Below are positions 61,338 through 64,000 of a stretch of DNA of 64,000 nucleotides, one piece after another (position 1 is the first letter of the stretch; each line of letters starts with the position of its first letter). The DNA comes from Pseudoalteromonas luteoviolacea B = ATCC 29581. Its GTDB lineage: Bacteria > Pseudomonadota > Gammaproteobacteria > Enterobacterales > Alteromonadaceae. Both the position numbers and the translations under genes were made by a program. The stretch is taken from the NCBI GenBank assembly GCA_000333235.1, contig CAPN01000051.1:62001-126000 (forward strand), read 5' to 3'. The notes under the pieces were generated by a model, which had not been told where the DNA came from, did not search any database, and worked only from the letters and a program-made list of their open reading frames with translations.

Positions 61338-63671
61338 TCAATTTTTAATGGCAACGATTTTACTTGCCCGTTTATATTCAATATTTAGTCCAGCCCACGC
61401 AGGTAGCTCCCAGCGTTTTGGGGCTTCTTTTCTAAGTCCTTTAACGTATTCTACAGTTACTCGCTTTGCAGATAGATGGTAATGGACGTTGAGCATTTGT
61501 CCGGCAAGCGTAAGCGTGAGAGGGTACTTTTCTTTTAGGGCATCGATTTGCCAAGATTCGATCCCAGTGTATTGAAGATCGTGAGCTTCGAGCAATTCAA
61601 TGTCGAACAAGGACTCGACCCCCAGTGCCACATACTGTTTTTGAATAAAGTCGAATGGTGATGGTAGTTCGGCTTGTTTTTTGTCCAACGCAAGTTGGAG
61701 AGTGTGGTAACGAATAGCTTCATCTACCTTTTGAAACACGTCGTCAAAAATTTGCTGGCGTTGTGTCGCTAAAGTCAAAGCATAAGGCAATTCTTCAATA
61801 GTTGGTTCTCGGATATAAGTATCGACAATGACACCGGCATAGCGCTTAACAACCGTTACAGTTAGCTCTTGCTCATTTAACTGTACATCATCTATCGAAC
61901 TGGAACAGTTTCTCGAATTGCAGAATAAAGACTTTGGAGCTTCGGTGGCTACGGTCGCAATGGTTGATGCTTGCTTGTTACCTTTAGCTGCAAGCGTAAA
62001 ACTGTCTAAAACGAGTACGCCAAAGTTAGATTCCGTCATGCGAGAATGTTTGGCTAGCACGATTTCACTGTCACCATTTCCAAACGCCCCCCTGCGATTA
62101 TTTCTCTTTACAAATAGTCGACTAGGGTCTGCGTCTGCAATTGCTGAAACGAGGGCCAAATGGTCATAACGAGCTGCATATTTCAACTCAGGTAGATCGA
62201 ACAGTTGGCGTAAATTTTCACTGTGTTGTTTTGCCTCGACAAGGGCATCGTGGTTGGTAACAAACTCGTTTAACTTTCCTCTTACCACATCAATAATAAT
62301 CTCTAGGTCACTTCGATTGGGGTAACGTTTTGCCAGTAATTCGATGTCTTCAATGCGAGTTGGCAAAGTATAAACCTGACTTGGTACGGCGAGTAATGAA
62401 ACTAAATCAATGGCCGCTTGGCGTAACGTATTATTGGGCATAGAACAAATGATATGGCTAAGTTCAATATCAAGAGGTAAAGGATAAAGTGCGCGACCAA
62501 GCTCTGTCGCGACGAGAGTCGTTGCGTCAATTACCGCCAAATTAGTAAGTGTCGCAATCGCCCGAGTAAGGCTGTTTTTTGGCAGAGGTTCTAAGAAATC
62601 CAGTGAATCAATACCATTAGCGAGACAGCCAGCACTGAGTACCAGTTCGTTTAATGCCGTGCGTTGCACTTCGGGTGGTGTATGTGAAATGAGTGGAGCA
62701 TATTGACCATAGAGTCGAATACAGAGCCCTTGTTGCGTTCGCCCAGCTCTGCCTTTGCGTTGTTTGGCGGCATCTTGCGAAATTGCGTCTAATGCGAGGA
62801 TGGTTTTGCCAAGTCGTAAGTGATTGCGACGTTCAAGTCCTGAATCAATGACGCAAGTGATGTTTGGGATCGTTAGTGACGTTTCGGCAACATTGGTCGC
62901 CAAAATAATACGCCGTTTTTGACTGGGGTTTAATGCCGCTTCTTGATCATTATGGTGGCAACCACTAAACAAAGGAATGAGATGAGCGTCAAGCATTCGA
63001 CAAACGCTAAGCGTTTGCTGAATTTCACTTTTACCGGGTAAAAACACTAAAACGTCACCGTCTGTATATTGAAGAGCAAACTCGCAGGCATCATAAACAC
63101 GGTGACTTAGGTTATCTGCACTTGGCATCGCTCGGACATCGGATGCGAAGTAGCGTTCACTAACATCGAAAAGTGAGCCGATTGACTCTAGTTTTTTTGC
63201 ATTTAAGTATTTACAAAATACATCGGTTTGTAACGTAGCGGAGGTAACAATAATGCGATGCTGTTGTTTGTTTTTTAACACTGCAAGTAGCAGATCCATG
63301 TCCCAACGACGCTCGTGAAATTCATCGAGCAAGATAAAATCGAAATTCGCTAATTTATTGTCGAAATACCACCGTAAGGCGACACCAGGTGTTGCAAACA
63401 CAACGCGGGTTTCATCTGTAAACGCTTGCTCAAAACGTATCGCATAACCAATGTCCTCACCAACAGTTTGGTTACGTTCGCTTGCCAAATATTCAGCGAG
63501 TGACGTACAAGCAATGCGCCGAGGCTGGACAACAAGTACCTTGCCAAAATCACTAGCCCAAACCGGTAAACAAGTAGATTTACCTGAACCTGTTGCAGCA
63601 CTAACCACCACATGGTGTTGGGTAATAGCATGTTTAAAATCTGCTTCAATAGCAAAAATGGGTAAAGACAT
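61338..63671 (-). CDS. DEAH-family ATP-dependent helicase (HrpA/HrpB-related)
   Basis: 777 residues. Walker A is AATGSGKSTCLP near residue 25, motif Ia VVQPRRIACTSLAEYLA, motif II reads LLDEFHERR (DEFH in place of DEAH), motif III SATLQT, motif V ATNVAETSLTIPNITCVIDS and motif VI QRKGRAGRTQQG. A winged-helix/HA2 segment follows (residues about 340-450). The C-terminal 300 residues resemble the OB-fold tail only loosely. The length suggests HrpB, but the N-terminal motifs look HrpA-like, so I leave the symbol open. RNA is the expected substrate. Confidence 0.9.
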   Translation of the reverse strand: MSLPIFAIEADFKHAITQHHVVVSAATGSGKSTCLPVWASDFGKVLVVQPRRIACTSLAEYLASERNQTVGEDIGYAIRFEQAFTDETRVVFATPGVALRWYFDNKLANFDFILLDEFHERRWDMDLLLAVLKNKQQHRIIVTSATLQTDVFCKYLNAKKLESIGSLFDVSERYFASDVRAMPSADNLSHRVYDACEFALQYTDGDVLVFLPGKSEIQQTLSVCRMLDAHLIPLFSGCHHNDQEAALNPSQKRRIILATNVAETSLTIPNITCVIDSGLERRNHLRLGKTILALDAISQDAAKQRKGRAGRTQQGLCIRLYGQYAPLISHTPPEVQRTALNELVLSAGCLANGIDSLDFLEPLPKNSLTRAIATLTNLAVIDATTLVATELGRALYPLPLDIELSHIICSMPNNTLRQAAIDLVSLLAVPSQVYTLPTRIEDIELLAKRYPNRSDLEIIIDVVRGKLNEFVTNHDALVEAKQHSENLRQLFDLPELKYAARYDHLALVSAIADADPSRLFVKRNNRRGAFGNGDSEIVLAKHSRMTESNFGVLVLDSFTLAAKGNKQASTIATVATEAPKSLFCNSRNCSSSIDDVQLNEQELTVTVVKRYAGVIVDTYIREPTIEELPYALTLATQRQQIFDDVFQKVDEAIRYHTLQLALDKKQAELPSPFDFIQKQYVALGVESLFDIELLEAHDLQYTGIESWQIDALKEKYPLTLTLAGQMLNVHYHLSAKRVTVEYVKGLRKEAPKRWELPAWAGLNIEYKRASKIVAIKN

Positions 63672-63943
63672 CGGTCGTTTCGTTGTTCATTTTCTCTGAT
63701 CGTAGCAAACCCCACTTGAATTCCAAACTATTGATGACCATTTATACACTAGACACCTGAAAATGTAAGATTCAGAGTGGTTCATTTTGAGATAAATAAT
63801 GAAGGAATGGTCAACCTTTTTGAGTATTTTAAACGAGATAATCGATACCAAATCACAGCCCACAAAGTCTCGTTAAACATACATATTTAGGTAACGTAGG
63901 TATATCCCTTTTTAAATCCATAACACGACACAGGCGGCTAGAT
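63672..63943. other. Gene-free stretch at the right end
   Basis: 272 bp of AT-rich sequence between the helicase start and the partial gene at the edge. No gene, repeat or clear hairpin was recognised; the helicase promoter should lie in it. Confidence 0.4.
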
Positions 63944-64000
63944 TTGATCAACTTTTTTTTACTCTTCGCACTTATACTATTTGTTGTCGGTTATTGGCGA
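63944..64000 (+). CDS. Start of a membrane-anchored protein (partial)
   Basis: TTG at 63944 follows an AGGCGG SD by six bases and opens 19 codons to the edge: MINFFLLFALILFVVGYWR. This is one hydrophobic helix with a Trp-Arg end. The gene beyond the window cannot be named; small single-pass proteins such as DUF3301 types begin this way. Its reality depends on the flanking sequence. Confidence 0.45.
   Translation, partial: MINFFLLFALILFVVGYWR

Overview
The window looks like chromosomal DNA of a marine gammaproteobacterium of the order Alteromonadales (Pseudoalteromonas, Colwellia or Shewanella type). The basis is recognisable housekeeping blocks (ftsH-folP-glmM-tpiA-secG-tRNA-Leu, smpB/ratA-rnfH/bamE, ilvC/ilvY, queC/queE, gcvR-bcp, bamC), moderately low GC, and many TonB-dependent receptors. 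This is inference from gene content; there is no rRNA marker. No phage, transposase, integron or CRISPR array was seen. The only mobile-looking DNA is two short MITE-like intergenic repeats.

1-5.8 kb: a YdbH-like AsmA-family protein running off the left edge, a GNAT acetyltransferase, argA preceded by a canonical pair of ARG boxes, and a divergent AhpD-like/MarR pair sharing a perfect 28-bp palindrome. 6-12.2 kb: a complete heme-uptake locus. An outer-membrane receptor and the cytoplasmic heme-handling protein HmuS lie on the minus strand. The periplasmic binding protein, permease and ATPase (HmuTUV) diverge on the plus strand. A PAS-domain protein of unknown role follows. 13.4-17.6 kb: an RND efflux pump with its adaptor. 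17.8-22 kb: smpB, ratA-rnfH, bamE, a YhbQ-like GIY-YIG protein, an M28 peptidase and a TPR lipoprotein. 22.3-26.9 kb: a chemoreceptor, then ilvC and its activator ilvY, with tandem operator half-sites between the last two.

27-34.2 kb is the most unusual block. An orphan RstA-like regulator whose phospho-acceptor Asp is replaced by Asn is followed by four same-strand genes. They encode a DUF4856 lipoprotein, an imelysin-family lipoprotein, a FecA-like TonB-dependent receptor (starting on the imelysin stop codon) and a fatty-acid-hydroxylase/sterol-desaturase-like membrane protein. A good promoter with a weak Fur-like site precedes it. I read it as a cell-surface iron (or related ligand) acquisition system. 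It is the best candidate for an under-described system.

34.2-44 kb: a small unknown protein, a Kef-type antiporter, a Spo0M-like protein, ElaA, an SNF-family symporter, an RstA/RstB-like two-component system, an unknown lipoprotein, a class-C beta-lactamase-like serine hydrolase and YhbY. 44.1-50.5 kb: rlmE, ftsH, folP, glmM, tpiA, secG and two tRNA-Leu(GAG) genes that differ only by compensated acceptor-stem pairs. 50.7-64 kb: a TonB-dependent receptor with a terminator-like leader, HelD, a PspB-like protein, queC/queE, bcp, gcvR, bamC, a YjiH-like membrane protein, a DEAH-family helicase with a DEFH box, and the first 19 codons of a gene leaving the right edge.

Where an upstream TTG or GTG lengthens a reading frame without a Shine-Dalgarno (SD) sequence or family support, I moved the start inward and say so in the entry.
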